This document shows, in pieces, positions 1 to 10,037 of a stretch of 64,000 nucleotides of DNA (positions within the stretch are counted from its first letter, which is position 1; each line of letters begins with the position of its first letter). The translations under genes and the position numbers were made by a program. Origin of the DNA: Channallabes apus (lineage: Eukaryota > Chordata > Actinopteri > Siluriformes > Clariidae); NCBI GenBank assembly GCA_030522415.1, contig CM060121.1, forward strand, positions 23,088,142 through 23,152,141, given 5' to 3'. The notes under the pieces are model-generated. The model was not told where the DNA came from. It made no database searches and was given only the letters and a program-made list of their open reading frames with translations.

Positions 1-120
1 CCAACAGTCGTGAGAGAACAATTCGAAAAGATGCGGTCGGCTGGCGTCACGTTGTTCAGAGGAAACATGTGATGGTCTTTGGCCCTCCCGGCTGAGTGGT
101 ACTAATAGTAGTTTTAATGT
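1..120. repeat. Possible SINE-core fragment
   Basis: Bases 33-95 resemble a core seen in several fish SINEs (a GGAAACATGTG block followed by CCCTCCCGGCTGAGTGG). No tRNA-like head or tail is visible because the window starts here. Family assignment is tentative. Confidence 0.25.
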
Positions 121-735
121 GGGAGCCCCCTAGTGACTGGAAGGAATTGGACACGACTAAATTGGAGAGAAAATCTGGAAGAAAATATAAAAAACTAAAA
201 AATAACAGATTGACAAAGTCTGCTGAAAAGCAAGGCGATTATGTTGAAAAGTTTCCAGTTTCTATGATTAAAGATTTTTCTAAAAACAGAATCAGAAGAA
301 AAAGATGTATATGTACAGTACAGTGTTTGAGGCAAATATTTAATTAACGCAGTCTGGATCAGTTATATATTCAGGAATGGAACAGAGTTGATCCAAATAA
401 TTACTTTTGCAGTCAATAATGGAAATAAAGAGGAAATATTTGAAGTGTTAATGTCAGCTGGAGAGCTGAAAGGTCAGGGATGTGTGAGAGAGAAAGAGTG
501 AGCTGAAAGTGTTAGGTGTAGTGTTACAGTCGAACTGACATGGACGTGATGAGAGAGTATAATTGTAAAGAAATTAATCTTATGTACTATACAAATATGA
601 TTAATGTATATAGGGTATGTCTTTCAGGTACCAATCTTTACCACTGAATAAGGGACCTGTGAAGCAACATGAAGGTATAGTCATAATATACACATAATAC
701 ATTTATAGGTTTAAAGTCTAATTTAAAAAAAAAAT
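121..735. other. AT-rich DNA without a recognisable gene
   Basis: No repeat family, exon or RNA gene can be supported. The short open frame at 96-347 starts at GTG, is lysine-rich because of A-rich composition, and shows no domain. Confidence 0.6.
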
Positions 736-739
736 TTTT

Positions 740-842
740 TTTTAGATTGTAGAACAAAGGTGAAGGCATCTGAAATATTAAATAATCTCCTTCAAAGGGT
801 TGATTTCAAGATGTGAGTGCTGTGAAGCGTTCATTCAGACTC
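740..842 (-). mobile_element. Fragment of Tc1-derived MITE
   Basis: This matches, with many substitutions, the terminal part of the Tc1-derived MITE found better preserved at 37,218-38,012: a 'GTAGAACAAAGGTGAAGGCATC' style block, then an 'aatctccttcaaagg' block. Only one end is present, so this is a relic. Confidence 0.45.
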
Positions 843-859
843 TTGGTCTTTCTCTCCCA

Positions 860-1012
860 CAGCATTTACATTCACATTCACGGCATTTGGCAAACAAACC
901 CAGTTCGACTTTTAATCTCATTATACATCTGAGCAGTTAAAGGTTAAGGGCCTTCCTCGAGGGCCCAGCAGTGGCAACTTGGTGGTGCTGGGGTTTGAAC
1001 CTGGGACTATCT
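860..1012 (-). repeat. tRNA-derived SINE fragment
   Basis: It shares the diagnostic segment 'catctgagcagtt(a/g)agggtta' and GGGTTTGAACCTGGGA with the better copy at 37,365-37,555. Read on the minus strand the latter is a Pol III B-box-like motif. The A-box end is truncated near 1,012. Confidence 0.5.
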
Positions 1013-1254
1013 GAGTTGTTCAGATAGACTGAACTTCATGTCGTAAATTAATGATGAAGTATTGCTTTTTTTACGTAAATACATAATTCAAAATGCGTTC
1101 CTTCATAGTTTTGATATCTTCCACGTTTTGACTCTTACTGTATACAAGAGAGCTCTTTATGGAATGTGTTTGATTCTACTCGTACTCTACAGTATGTTAT
1201 CATTTACAAAATCCACACGTGCAAATAAAACAGGCTTCAGTCTGTGTCATTTCC

Positions 1255-1640
1255 AATGCCTTGTTCAGACTGCAGCCGAATCCGATTTGTATCACAAATC
1301 TGATCAGTAGTACTGACTCTCCACACTGTTATTTGAAAGTAATCAGATCGGATTTGACTCTGTTTAGACTGACGACCCAAATCCAATACATTGTAAACCT
1401 ATTTGCATTGGTTGCTGTGGTAACAATGCCGGAGGTGCGGGGTGCACATGTGTTGTGTGATGTGAAATACAGGTGATTTATAACAGACAGACAGATAACA
1501 AGAACAACAGTTAGGAATGGAGATATCACAGCTCACCCTTTGGATTACGTTGCTGTCTAGTCGTGGTCCAGAACAACTCTGTTGCACCAGACAATATCAG
1601 TGTTCCTGGTAATTTTTTCAACCATGGCTCCACGTAATCG
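1255..1640. repeat. Possible decayed non-autonomous DNA transposon
   Basis: The segment resembles fish DNA repeats containing paired 'AATCCGAT'/'ATCGGATTTGAC' blocks, seen here at 1,276-1,285 and 1,345-1,358. Borders and TSDs could not be placed. Could also be unique DNA. Confidence 0.25.
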
Positions 1641-1647
1641 TGTCGCT

Positions 1648-1880
1648 AGTGCATGCATTCATGATCTCCAAACTGGACTATTGTAATGCATTACTAGGTG
1701 GTTGTCCTGCATCATCAATAAACAAGCTATAGATGGTCCGAAATGTTCTCACCAGATCAAGAAAATTTGATCATATGACCCCAATCCTATCATCCCTGCA
1801 CTGGCTACCTGTTAAGTTTTGAATTGATTACAAACTAGCACTATTTACATACAAGGCTCTAAATGGTTTAGCTCCCATGT
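1648..1880 (+). pseudogene. L2-like LINE reverse transcriptase C-terminal fragment
   Basis: This is a decayed copy of the same LINE family as 25,105-28,312. The stretch 'actggactattgtaatgcat' at about 1,673 and the following ~190 bases align by eye with 27,110-27,330 (the region encoding [12 protein letters not shown] and SSLHWLPV). Substitutions and stops destroy the frame and both sides are lost, so it is a non-functional fragment. Confidence 0.75.
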
Positions 1881-1994
1881 ATGTCTTCAATATCAAAATA
1901 TTGGACTTCCAGCTGCCTAACACACATGTAAAGTGCAGGTTAATTTGTTCTATTTTTACTTTATATTTTGTGTAAATTATTTTTGTGTATTAAT

Positions 1995-2135
1995 TTTTTT
2001 GGGCTGTAGAACGAATAATTTGAATTTCCATTATTTCTTATGGGAAAATGAAATTTGTTTTACGAGTGTTTTGGAATACGAGCCCGCTTCCGGAATGAAT
2101 TATGCTCGTAATCCGAGGTTCCACTGTATAAATAA
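1995..2135. repeat. Terminal fragment of a small DNA element (tentative)
   Basis: The block 'TTTTACGAGTGTTTTGGAAT' followed by 'GTAATCCGAGGTTCCACTG' resembles the inverted terminus of small mariner-like elements in vertebrates. It runs into a TAAATAAAATTTAATTGAATTG tail of LINE type. No partner terminus was found. Confidence 0.3.
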
Positions 2136-2435
2136 AATTTAATTGAATTGTATTTCAATATCACACTGCATGTGAGACACAGCTTTAGGAATCTGATTCG
2201 TTCAATATGTTTTGTTTTTTTGTTCAGACTACATACTTTACACATTGTTCTGCTCGTGATTGGATACAAATGAGGACTAAATATTCTAAGTTGTGACTTA
2301 TCCTGTATAACCTACAGTATACACTTAACAGCTGAGACACGTCTACATCAATTCTGTCTTACTGTAAATTTTATAGCGAAAGTTTTCTATAATTGTATAA
2401 ATTGTCCTCTTATTTTATATTTTATTTGAGTACTA

Positions 2436-2820
2436 AGGCAGCGCGGTGGTGTAGTGGTTAGCACTGTCGCCTTGCACCTCCAGGGTCTGGGTTCGATTCC
2501 CCGGCCAGGCTCGATTCCCGTCTCTGTGTGCATGGAGTTTGCATGTTCTCCCCGTGCTTGGTGGGTTTCCTCCGGGTACTCCGGTTTCCTCCCACAGTCC
2601 AAAGACATGCAGGTTAGGCTAATTGGTGTTCCTAAATTGCCGGTAGCGTGTGATTGGGTGTGTGAGTGTGTGTATGTGTGTGTGCCCTGCGATGGATTGG
2701 CACCCTGTCCAGGGTGTACCCCGCCTAGTGCCCGAAGTCTCCTGGGATAGGCTCCAGGTCCCCCGCGACCCTGTATAGAAGGATAAAGCGGTATAGAAGA
2801 TGAATGAATGAATGAATGAA
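2436..2820 (+). mobile_element. tRNA-headed SINE, complete, with 11-bp TSD
   Basis: It starts with a tRNA-like head (A-box-like TAGTGGTTAGCAC, B-box-like GGGTTCGATTCC), followed by a conserved body and a (GAAT)n tail. It is flanked by the direct repeat TTTGAGTACTA at 2,425-2,435 and 2,821-2,831, the TSD of LINE-driven retroposition. Intact ends and a perfect TSD suggest a fairly recent insertion. Same family as 43,838-44,208, 46,465-46,780 and 47,350-47,700. Confidence 0.9.
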
Positions 2821-3099
2821 TTTGAGTACTATATTTCCTTTTGAAATTTTAGGTCACGGGTGGTCGTATAAGCATTTCACTGAATATCATGTGAATATTT
2901 GTAAACCCGAATAAGTTGGCAAAATTAAAAAAATTTGAGGTAATCAGTTACATCAAATTTTTTAAGTAATGATGTTTCCAGTTTTAAGTAAACAGAACTA
3001 TGAGTTTTTGAGTTTGTTGTACTCATTCATATTAATCGTTCTTTACTTGCATTAGTAGCCTAACATACTTTTTTAGCAATTATCTTTTTTTTTTGCAAA

Positions 3100-3300
3100 T
3101 TAAATAAATTGTTGTTGGTCTTTCGGCAGCTCTCGGCAATCGGTCGCTACAGCAGACAATCCGGTTCACGCACAAGCTTGGCAAAGGGTAATACGCCAGA
3201 CAAATCTAAGATTCCAATTTATCCTTGCTTGGGACAGGCACTTCATCCAGTTGTTGGGAATCGAACCCGGGCCATTCGCATGGCTGGTGCCCCATTGCCC
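3100..3300 (-). repeat. Possible tRNA-like retroposon relic
   Basis: The sequence GGGAATCGAACCCGGGCCAT at 3,257-3,276 reads on the minus strand as a B-box-like GGTTCGATTCCC. No A box or tail is clear. Confidence 0.25.
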
Positions 3301-3309
3301 TGATGACGT

Positions 3310-3990
3310 CAGACACAAAATCGTAGTCGGAAAGATTTTAAGTTGGCGGAACTTTAAGGTGACAGTAACTGTTACTTAAGTACTTACAGATACTTAAAAT
3401 ATCAAATTGGTTTAGCTACCTTGAAAAGTGTCATAAATACTCATCAAGGTCTAGTAATTTGAACTAACTGTAATTATTTAAGTTAACAGTACTCAATATG
3501 TTTAATTACTTTGAGCATTAAGGTTTACAGTGTGTGTACGACTGTGTATGTGACAAATAAAATTTTAATTTGAATTTGTTGAATGCAACCGGATTCTAAA
3601 CTGATTCCAATCTTCATATGCCGAACATCAGATAGTTTGCCTAATAGTACCCCGTAGCCCTGGGATCAGTCCTGGTTCATGATCTGCACAGAACACAGGG
3701 TTTCAGGTGGACCTCAAATCAATTCCCTGAACCACACCAGCGTTTAAAAACAGCTTTAGAGCAAAACTTAACCGAAACCATGCTGTAAGTGACAGAGACA
3801 GGAAAGCCCTTTGCCTGTTCACTAGCGGGCCAGCCTGTCCTGAGTGCGAGGGTAATGTTGGGGTTGTACAGGAGTCGATGTGGCCATGTGATTGTTAACT
3901 CACGTCAGGTAATATGCTTCCCCTCAAACACTTTGTCTGCAGGAGTGTGACCAATGCAACAAATATCATCTGTCCTAATGGTGGCCAGGC
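3310..3990. other. Intergenic DNA with a LINE-type tail
   Basis: Nothing coding is seen. Bases 3,530-3,585 contain 'gtgtacgactgtgtatgtga' followed by CAAATAAAATTTTAATTTGAATTTG, resembling the 3' end of fish Rex1-type LINEs; a similar tail occurs near 8,885-8,935. Confidence 0.45.
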
Positions 3991-3992
3991 CT

Positions 3993-3998
<6 letters not shown>

Positions 3999-4032
<34 letters not shown>

Positions 4033-4128
4033 TGGGGTTTCATTACATGTGTGGCTGAACAAAAATCAGTCTAAGCTGTAAAAGATTTGGGGCATGGATT
4101 TGAGATTCAAGGTCACCATGAGTGTCTA

Positions 4129-4167
<39 letters not shown>

Positions 4168-4186
4168 TATGTGTTTGTGTGTGTGT

Positions 4187-4232
<46 letters not shown>
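3999..4232. repeat. Two (GT)n microsatellites
   Basis: (GT)n runs occupy 3,999-4,031 and, with interruptions, 4,131-4,232. Open frames encoding poly-Cys-Val here are artefacts. Confidence 0.95.
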
Positions 4233-4236
<4 letters not shown>

Positions 4237-4350
4237 GGGAGGGGGGTTGTTCTCTAGCCGACTCCTCTACAGAAGGAATGAGAGGATTGAAATTCCATTT
4301 TTGTTTGAAAGCAACAGCAAATGTGACCTAAGACCATAAAATCCATGCTG

Positions 4351-4354
<4 letters not shown>

Positions 4355-4388
<34 letters not shown>
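4355..4388. repeat. (CT)n microsatellite
   Basis: An uninterrupted CT dinucleotide run. Confidence 0.95.
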
Positions 4389-4390
<2 letters not shown>

Positions 4391-5084
4391 GAGCTCTCTA
4401 TCCCCTGCTTACCATTCACTGTCTCCATTTCTCATTTCGGAAGCATATAGTGCTTTCCCCATTCTATTTGCATTCTCATAGCGAGAAACTGAATCTGGGC
4501 TCGGGTTAGTTAGAGAGTCAGAAATGAGATTCTAGATGAAGAGTTGTGTTATGAAACAAAAGCCCGCCGGTCGGAGTCGTCCTGCTGCTGATGAGGGATT
4601 AGGGCTTGGCTTTGGCCGAAATGTTAAGTGCCGTGTCTTGCCTAATGAAGAGAACTGCGAGAGAAATGTGCCTTGGAGGGAAAGAGAGAGAGAGAGAGAA
4701 CAAATTAACTCTAATGTGTGGTTGTGTGGATGTGTGTTGTATTCCCTCTCAAACAATGTAGATCTAATTTACAGCTGCACCATATACAAATATGTAATTG
4801 CCTGTTATTTATTAAACTTACTTTATATTTTATAATGTTGTTCCTTCTCGGTCGTCATATACAGTACATACAAACACACTCGAGCGTTGCAGGAGTTTTT
4901 TTCAGATTCGGTTGCAGACTGACTGGGCTTTAATGAGGTTTCATTAAAAAGCCAGCAGCATCTTTAATGAGTCCACTGTTGTGTCGTTTGCGTTATGAGG
5001 TAAGCACTCAACTAATAACTACACACTGGTAAAAAAAAAAAATGTGTGTGTCCGTGTGTGAAAGAAAGACATGTACTAACAGTC
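4391..5084. other. Unique sequence, candidate conserved non-coding element
   Basis: This is high-complexity DNA with no repeat match and no supported exon. Bases 4,905-5,000 carry several ATTAA/TTAAT homeodomain-type cores ('tttcattaaaaagcca', 'tctttaatgagtcc'), the texture of a vertebrate enhancer. Conservation is not demonstrated. A short (GA)n run is at 4,682-4,699. Confidence 0.35.
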
Positions 5085-5215
5085 GTTTCTTGATACATTG
5101 TAAAACAATGCTGAAGGCATCCAAAATATGCAATAATCTTTCTTTAAATAGTTGATATTGAGGCGTGTCTGTTACTTACAGTACGCCTTGTAAAGCGTGC
5201 ACAATGGCTCTAATC
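5085..5215 (-). mobile_element. Fragment of Tc1-derived MITE
   Basis: It matches the left part of the minus-strand copy at 37,218-38,012 (blocks ATTGTAAAACAATGCTGAAGGC, 'tagttgatattgagg', 'ggctctaatctga'). Only one terminal region survives. Confidence 0.6.
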
Positions 5216-5234
5216 TGAACGTTTGGGTAGGACT

Positions 5235-5500
5235 TAACCATTGCACATTTATGGACATTTGCACATACACCCTGCACATTTATGGACATTGCATCTACAC
5301 ATTTATGGACATTTGCACATACACCCTGGACATTTATGGACATTCATGGACATTTATGGACATTGCACATCTGCACATTCATGCACGTTTGAACACACCC
5401 TGGACATTTCTATTTGATTTTGGCTCATTGCACTTTTATGGACATTGCATCTACACATTCACGCATATATTTGCACACTCCCTGGACGTTTCTATTCAAA
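5235..5500. repeat. Degenerate minisatellite, TATGGACATTGCAC-type units
   Basis: Units of the form GCACATTTATGGACAT recur about ten times with variable spacing (about 15-40 bp). The translated open frame repeats Tyr-Gly-His/Phe-Met-Asp blocks only because of this periodicity. Confidence 0.7.
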
Positions 5501-5997
5501 TTCTATTTCAGTTTCCACAACCAAAGTTTTCTATATTTTCTATATTTGTACAGCTAAGTTTAAAAATATATATATTTTATATATTATATTTTGTTCTTAT
5601 CTTCTATATAAAATGTTTCTATAGCTGAAGTTTTTCTATATTTTATTTCCTATTGTATTCCATAATTTATTTCAAATTCATTTCAAACGACAAATTTTAT
5701 TAAAAAAATAAAATAAAAGCTTGTACGTAAAATAAATAATCAATAAAAAGGAAATACTAAAGAAATAATTTTAACTAGTAAAATTAACTGTACAATAAGG
5801 GCATATAAAATATTGCAAAAATATAGAAATATAGGGTAGATAGAGTATATATGTATATAGAGTTAAAGTGTCAGTGGTTGTGCAAATATGCATGAAAGGT
5901 GACATGTGCAATTGTCCAGATGTATGAGTATTTAGTGCAAGTGTGTATGAATTTGTCCATGATTGTTCAGTCAGTGTTGTGAGCTTAAAAGATGTTA
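5501..5997 (-). other. AT-rich DNA including probable LINE 3' untranslated region
   Basis: It lies directly downstream of the minus-strand LINE frame that ends at 5,998. The exact 3' end and TSD were not located. Confidence 0.4.
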
Positions 5998-8496
5998 TTA
6001 GTCCTGTGTGGAGGTGTGATTGAGAGACCTTATCGCCTGCGGGAAGAAGCTCCTCCTCAGCCTCTCTGTGTTGCCCTTTAGGGAGCAGAATCTCTTCCCA
6101 GACCGCAACAAAGAGAACAGTCCATTACTGGGATGACTGAGGTCCTTCATGATCTTCCTGGCCTTAGTCCAGCACCGCTTGCTGTAGATGGAGTTCAGGT
6201 CAGGGAGCTCAGTGCGGATGATGCGCTCGGCTGATCGCACCACCCTCTGTAGAGCTCGTCTGTCCTGCATGGTGCTGTTCCCGAACCAGGTCGTGATGTT
6301 TCCCGTCAGGATGCTCTCTATGGTGCAGGAGTAGAAGTTCCTGAGCACCTTGGAGGGCAGTCTAAAGTCTCTCAAGTGTCTGAGGTGGTAGAGACACTGC
6401 CGGGCTTTTTTCACCACGGTGTTGATGTGACAGGACCATGACAGGTCCTGCGTGATGTGAACACCAAGGTATCTGAAGCTGTCCACTCTCTCCACTGGGC
6501 TCCTGTTGATGACGGGGGTCTGGTAGTTCCTCTCCTGCTTTGTACTAAAGTCCACTATCTGCTCCTTTGTCTTACTGACGTTCAGGAGGAGATTGTTCCT
6601 CTGGCACCAGTTCTCCAGATTTCCAATCTCCTCTAGGTAGTCCGACTCATCATTGTTGGTGATCAGTCCGACCACGACGGTGTCGTCAGCAAACTTGATG
6701 ATGGAGGTGGAGTTGGTAGTGGCCACGCAGTCGTGGGTGTACAAAGAGTACAGCAGGGGGCTCAGAACACAACCCTGGGGGGCTCCAGTGCTGAGAGTGA
6801 GTGTGGCTGAGACATGTCCGCCCATCCTTACTGCCTGTGGTCTGCCAGTCAGAAAATTGGAGATCCACTGACATATAGATGAGCTCAGTCCCAGGTGCTC
6901 CAGCTTGGTGGTGAGTGTGGAGGGAATTATGGTGTTAAAAGCAGAGCTGTAGTCGATGAAGAGCATTTTAACATAATTCCCTTTCCTAGTGTCCAGGTGA
7001 GTGAGTGATGTGTGGAGGAGATGAGAGATTGCATCGTCTGTGGAGCGGTTCTGACGGTATGCAAACTGTAGTGGGTCCAGTGTGTCGGGTAGTGAAGAAA
7101 TGATGAAGTCTCTGATAAGGCGTTCAAAGCACTTCATCACTACTGAGGTGAGGGCTACAGGGCGATAGTCATTGAGGGAAGCAGGATGTGGTTTCTTCGG
7201 GACAGGAACAATGATGGACTCTTTGAAGCATGTGGGGATCACCGACTGAGATAAAGAGATGTTGAATATCTCAGTGAACACAGGTGCTAGCTGGTCTGCG
7301 CAGGCTCTGAGAATACGACCTGAGATGCCGTCTGGTCCTGCTGCTTTCCTGGTGTTCACTCTCTTGAAGGCTCTCCTCACGTCGTGCTCGGAGATGATGA
7401 GCGCGTTCCCGGTGCTGGCTGTGTCTTCCTGTCTGCAGCCGTTAGCGCCGCTAGCATTAGAGCCGTTAGCATTAGCGCCGTTAGCGTTAGAGCCGTTAGC
7501 ATTAGCATCGCTAGCGTCTTTAGCTGCAGCCTCGAAGCGAGCATAGAAGGTGTTGAGCTCGTCTGCCAGAGTCGCGTCCGCGTTCGTCATACCGGATGCT
7601 GGTGCTTTATAGTCCGTTATTGTCCTTAGTCCCTGCCACAGGCTCCTAGAGTCACTCTGTTGAAGCTGTGACTCTAGTTTTCTCCCGTAGCGCTGCTTCG
7701 CCTCTTTCACCGCCTTCCGGACGTTATATGACGCAGCCTTGTACGGTTCCATGTCCCCCGACGCAAGTCCCGTGTTGTAGGCAGCTGTGCGAGATCTCAG
7801 AGCGTCGCAGATGGTTTTATCCACCCACGGCTTCTGGTTGGGAAACGTTCTGATAGTCTTTTTCTCCACCGTATCGTCTACCAGCTTCTCAATAAATCCC
7901 ACAACCGCTTCCGTAAACACGCTGACGTCATCATCGGAGCTGTTTCTGAACATGTCCCAGTCTGCGTCATCGAGTGCGTCCTGTAACGCGGCCACCGATT
8001 GGTCCGTCCAGCGCGCGACCTCCCTCTGAACCGGAACTTCCTGTTTCAGCCTTTGTTTATATTTTGGCATGAGGAAGATGGCGGCGTGGTCGGATTTACC
8101 AAACGCTGGACGAGATTGTGCCTTGTAACCGTCTTTGACCGTGGTATAACAATGGTCCAGTGTCCTTTCGCCCCTGGTGGGGCAGGTGATGTGCTGATAA
8201 AAGTTCGGCGCTGCCCGTCTGAGGTTGGCACTATTAAAATCCCCCGCCACAATGAGCGCAGCGTCCCGGTGTTGTGTCTGGTGCTGTGTGAGTGCCTCAT
8301 GCAGCTCGCATAAGGCAATGTCTGTGTCTGCTTGTGGAGGGATGTAAACGGCACTGATTATGACCGATGTGAACTCCCGTGGAAGATAAAATGGATGACA
8401 CATGATGGACAGTAGTTTCAGGTTTGGTGTGCAGGAGCGTGTAAGAGGAACAACGCTCGCATTGTTGTACCAGCTGTTGTTCACCATTAAGCACAC
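5998..8496 (-). CDS. Rex1-like LINE endonuclease/reverse transcriptase (main frame)
   Basis: This is the main open frame of a non-LTR retrotransposon, 832 codons without a stop. Seen in order: the C-terminal part of an APE-type endonuclease (VAGDFN at about residue 85, GKSDHAAI at about residue 133), a linker with an Asn-Ala-Asn-Gly repeat (around residues 330-350), and reverse transcriptase with AAGPDGISG, NDYRPVALTS, FIDYSSAFNTI, GAPQGCVLSPLLYSLY and the catalytic FADD box intact. The C terminus has YLGV and a conserved tail. The protein would nick genomic DNA and copy its own RNA at the nick. The residues around FADD and the Gly-Ala-Pro-Gln-Gly-Cys box suggest the Rex1/Babar group of teleosts. 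The frame opens at GTG; its true N terminus lies upstream in another frame (8,505-8,749), so one frameshift separates it from the rest. Confidence 0.85.
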   Translation of the reverse strand: MCLMVNNSWYNNASVVPLTRSCTPNLKLLSIMCHPFYLPREFTSVIISAVYIPPQADTDIALCELHEALTQHQTQHRDAALIVAGDFNSANLRRAAPNFYQHITCPTRGERTLDHCYTTVKDGYKAQSRPAFGKSDHAAIFLMPKYKQRLKQEVPVQREVARWTDQSVAALQDALDDADWDMFRNSSDDDVSVFTEAVVGFIEKLVDDTVEKKTIRTFPNQKPWVDKTICDALRSRTAAYNTGLASGDMEPYKAASYNVRKAVKEAKQRYGRKLESQLQQSDSRSLWQGLRTITDYKAPASGMTNADATLADELNTFYARFEAAAKDASDANANGSNANGANANGSNASGANGCRQEDTASTGNALIISEHDVRRAFKRVNTRKAAGPDGISGRILRACADQLAPVFTEIFNISLSQSVIPTCFKESIIVPVPKKPHPASLNDYRPVALTSVVMKCFERLIRDFIISSLPDTLDPLQFAYRQNRSTDDAISHLLHTSLTHLDTRKGNYVKMLFIDYSSAFNTIIPSTLTTKLEHLGLSSSICQWISNFLTGRPQAVRMGGHVSATLTLSTGAPQGCVLSPLLYSLYTHDCVATTNSTSIIKFADDTVVVGLITNNDESDYLEEIGNLENWCQRNNLLLNVSKTKEQIVDFSTKQERNYQTPVINRSPVERVDSFRYLGVHITQDLSWSCHINTVVKKARQCLYHLRHLRDFRLPSKVLRNFYSCTIESILTGNITTWFGNSTMQDRRALQRVVRSAERIIRTELPDLNSIYSKRCWTKARKIMKDLSHPSNGLFSLLRSGKRFCSLKGNTERLRRSFFPQAIRSLNHTSTQD
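7437..7516 (-). repeat. Short tandem repeat inside LINE coding region
   Basis: About five units of GTTAGC(A/G)TTAGAGCC type encode alternating Asn-Ala-Asn-Gly/Ser on the minus strand, between the endonuclease and reverse transcriptase domains. The units keep the frame. Confidence 0.8.
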
Positions 8497-8499
8497 GCC

Positions 8500-8830
8500 A
8501 CTTCCCCGAGTCCCGCGTCATGTCCATGCGTTGAACTGAGAAGAACTCGGCTGGTTGTATGGCGTGGTCTGGCACTGCTGGGTTCAGCCACGTCTCGGTG
8601 AAGCAGAGGAGATTGCAGTCCCGAATGTCTCTCTGGAACTTTATCCTGGCCCTGAGGTCATCAAGTTTGTTCTCCAGTGACTGGACGTTGGCGAGCAGGA
8701 TACTAGGCAGAGGTGTGCGGTGTGCACGGGCTCTGAGCCGGTTCCTCACGCCAGCTCGTCTCCCTCGGGTCCGTCGCTTCGCGTCGCGTCCATTGTTCTC
8801 CCTCAGGATCTCACTCGGCCAGCTCGGATA
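8500..8830 (-). pseudogene. Rex1-like LINE, N-terminal endonuclease part, frameshifted
   Basis: On the minus strand, from about 8,800 to 8,505, the frame encodes the start of the APE-type endonuclease: an Arg-rich leader, then ANVQSLENKLDDL and LLCFTETWLNP, where the Glu in ETW is a metal-binding residue of the family. It leaves this frame near 8,500-8,510, and the continuation VCLMVNN is in the frame of the downstream 832-codon ORF. It is therefore one ORF2 split by a small indel. Confidence 0.75.
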
Positions 8831-8839
8831 TTAATATTG

Positions 8840-8935
8840 ATAATCTTTTTTTAAGGTAACGGGGCGGACTTATGAGCATTCCACTACATATTGTACTGTG
8901 TATGACTGTGTATGTGAATTTGAATTGAATTTATT
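8840..8935 (+). repeat. LINE-type 3' tail fragment
   Basis: 'gtactgtgtatgactgtgta' followed by GTGAATTTGAATTGAATTTA resembles the 3' terminus of Rex1-type elements in plus orientation. It abuts the 5' side of the minus-strand Rex1-like LINE. Confidence 0.5.
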
Positions 8936-8939
8936 TTCA

Positions 8940-9248
8940 AAATTTTTGAACAATACTGAACTTTTTCAAAACTATTAAATAGCACATATGGCATTAGGTA
9001 ATTAATTAACAATAACAGCAACAACGGTCAAGTGTCTTTTTAAAGACATGAAGGTCAGCTGTTCTGGAATAGTCCCTGCATTAATAGTATTGTCAAGTGC
9101 TTTTGCAAAACCCATCAAGCACCATGATGAACCTGGCTCTCATGAAGACCATCCCAGGAAAACCAGACCAAGACCTACCTCTCATTTAGAGTCACCTCAA
9201 TATCACCTTAGGAGATTGTTGCACATTTTGGACACCTTCAGCCTTGGT
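8940..9248 (+). mobile_element. Tc1-derived MITE, partial
   Basis: Blocks 'aagacatgaaggtcagctgt', 'accatcaagc' style sequence and 'ctctcatgaagaccatccca' match the other Tc1-derived MITE copies (36,955-38,012; 55,150-55,955). The encoded relic, around SHEDHPRKTRPRPTS, corresponds to the N-terminal DNA-binding region of a Tc1-type transposase. It stops abruptly at 9,248 where gypsy integrase sequence begins. Confidence 0.75.
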
Positions 9249-9985
9249 TTACAGTGTTTCCCGTGTCGAGAGCCACACTCGATCGCCTACCTTTTTGAAC
9301 CGAGATACTGCTCTGGCGATGTGTGTGTGTGCATTTTCCCAGACTCTTTCCGCTTCTTTAAACCACTGATCGACCATGGGTACTTCGGTGGGCGTGGCAT
9401 CCCATGGACACAGCGGAGGTTTATACCCCAGTATACATTGAAACGGTGTTAGGCTGGTTGCAGAGTGGACTAATGAATTTTGAGCATATTCTACCCAAAG
9501 TAACCAGTTAGCCCAGTCGTGCTGTCTACTACTACAGTATGCTCGAAGATATCTCCCGAGTTCTTGGACAGTCCGCTCTGCCTGTCCATTAGATTCGGGG
9601 TGATAGCCCGACGTTAGGCTAACAGTAGTCCCCAATTTCTGGAAAAAAGCTTTCCAGACATTAGCGATAAATTGGGGGCCACAATCGGATACAATATCTT
9701 CGGCATGCCATAGTGATGAAACACTGATGTAAAGAGGGCTTCGGTTACTTGGATGGCAGACGGGAGAGAGCCAAACGGGATTAATCGACACCCTTTTGAG
9801 AACCGATCTACTACTATGACGATAGTAGTGTACCCTTTAGATACCGACAGGTCCGTTACAAAATCTACAGCAATGTGTGACCATGGCCTATTCGGTGTCG
9901 GTAGGGGCATTAGTTTATCAACTGGTAGGCTACGCAAAGTCTTGGTGGTAGCACACACAGTACAAGATAAAACTACTGCCTTTAG
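9249..9985 (-). pseudogene. Ty3/gypsy integrase remnant (element 1)
   Basis: Two overlapping minus-strand frames carry integrase sequence: an N-terminal zinc-finger remnant (WWPRM, VCATTK), the core with [15 protein letters not shown] (first catalytic Asp) and VVDRFSKG, then VSDCGPQF (second Asp), [18 protein letters not shown] (catalytic Glu region), and [11 protein letters not shown] near the C terminus. A frameshift near 9,700 splits the core. There is no chromodomain: the sequence is cut at 9,249 by Tc1-derived DNA. Integrase would insert the element's cDNA; this copy cannot. Confidence 0.85.
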
Positions 9986-10037
9986 TTTGCCTCATCCTCG
10001 GCCACCAGTATTTCTGCCTAAGACTTTGGAATGTGCG

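Noticed and set aside
96..347. 83-codon open frame near the left edge
   Set aside because: GTG start, A-rich lysine codons, no domain or homologue recognised.
4094..4339. Cys-Val-rich small proteins at the GT microsatellite
   Set aside because: Pure dinucleotide-repeat translation.
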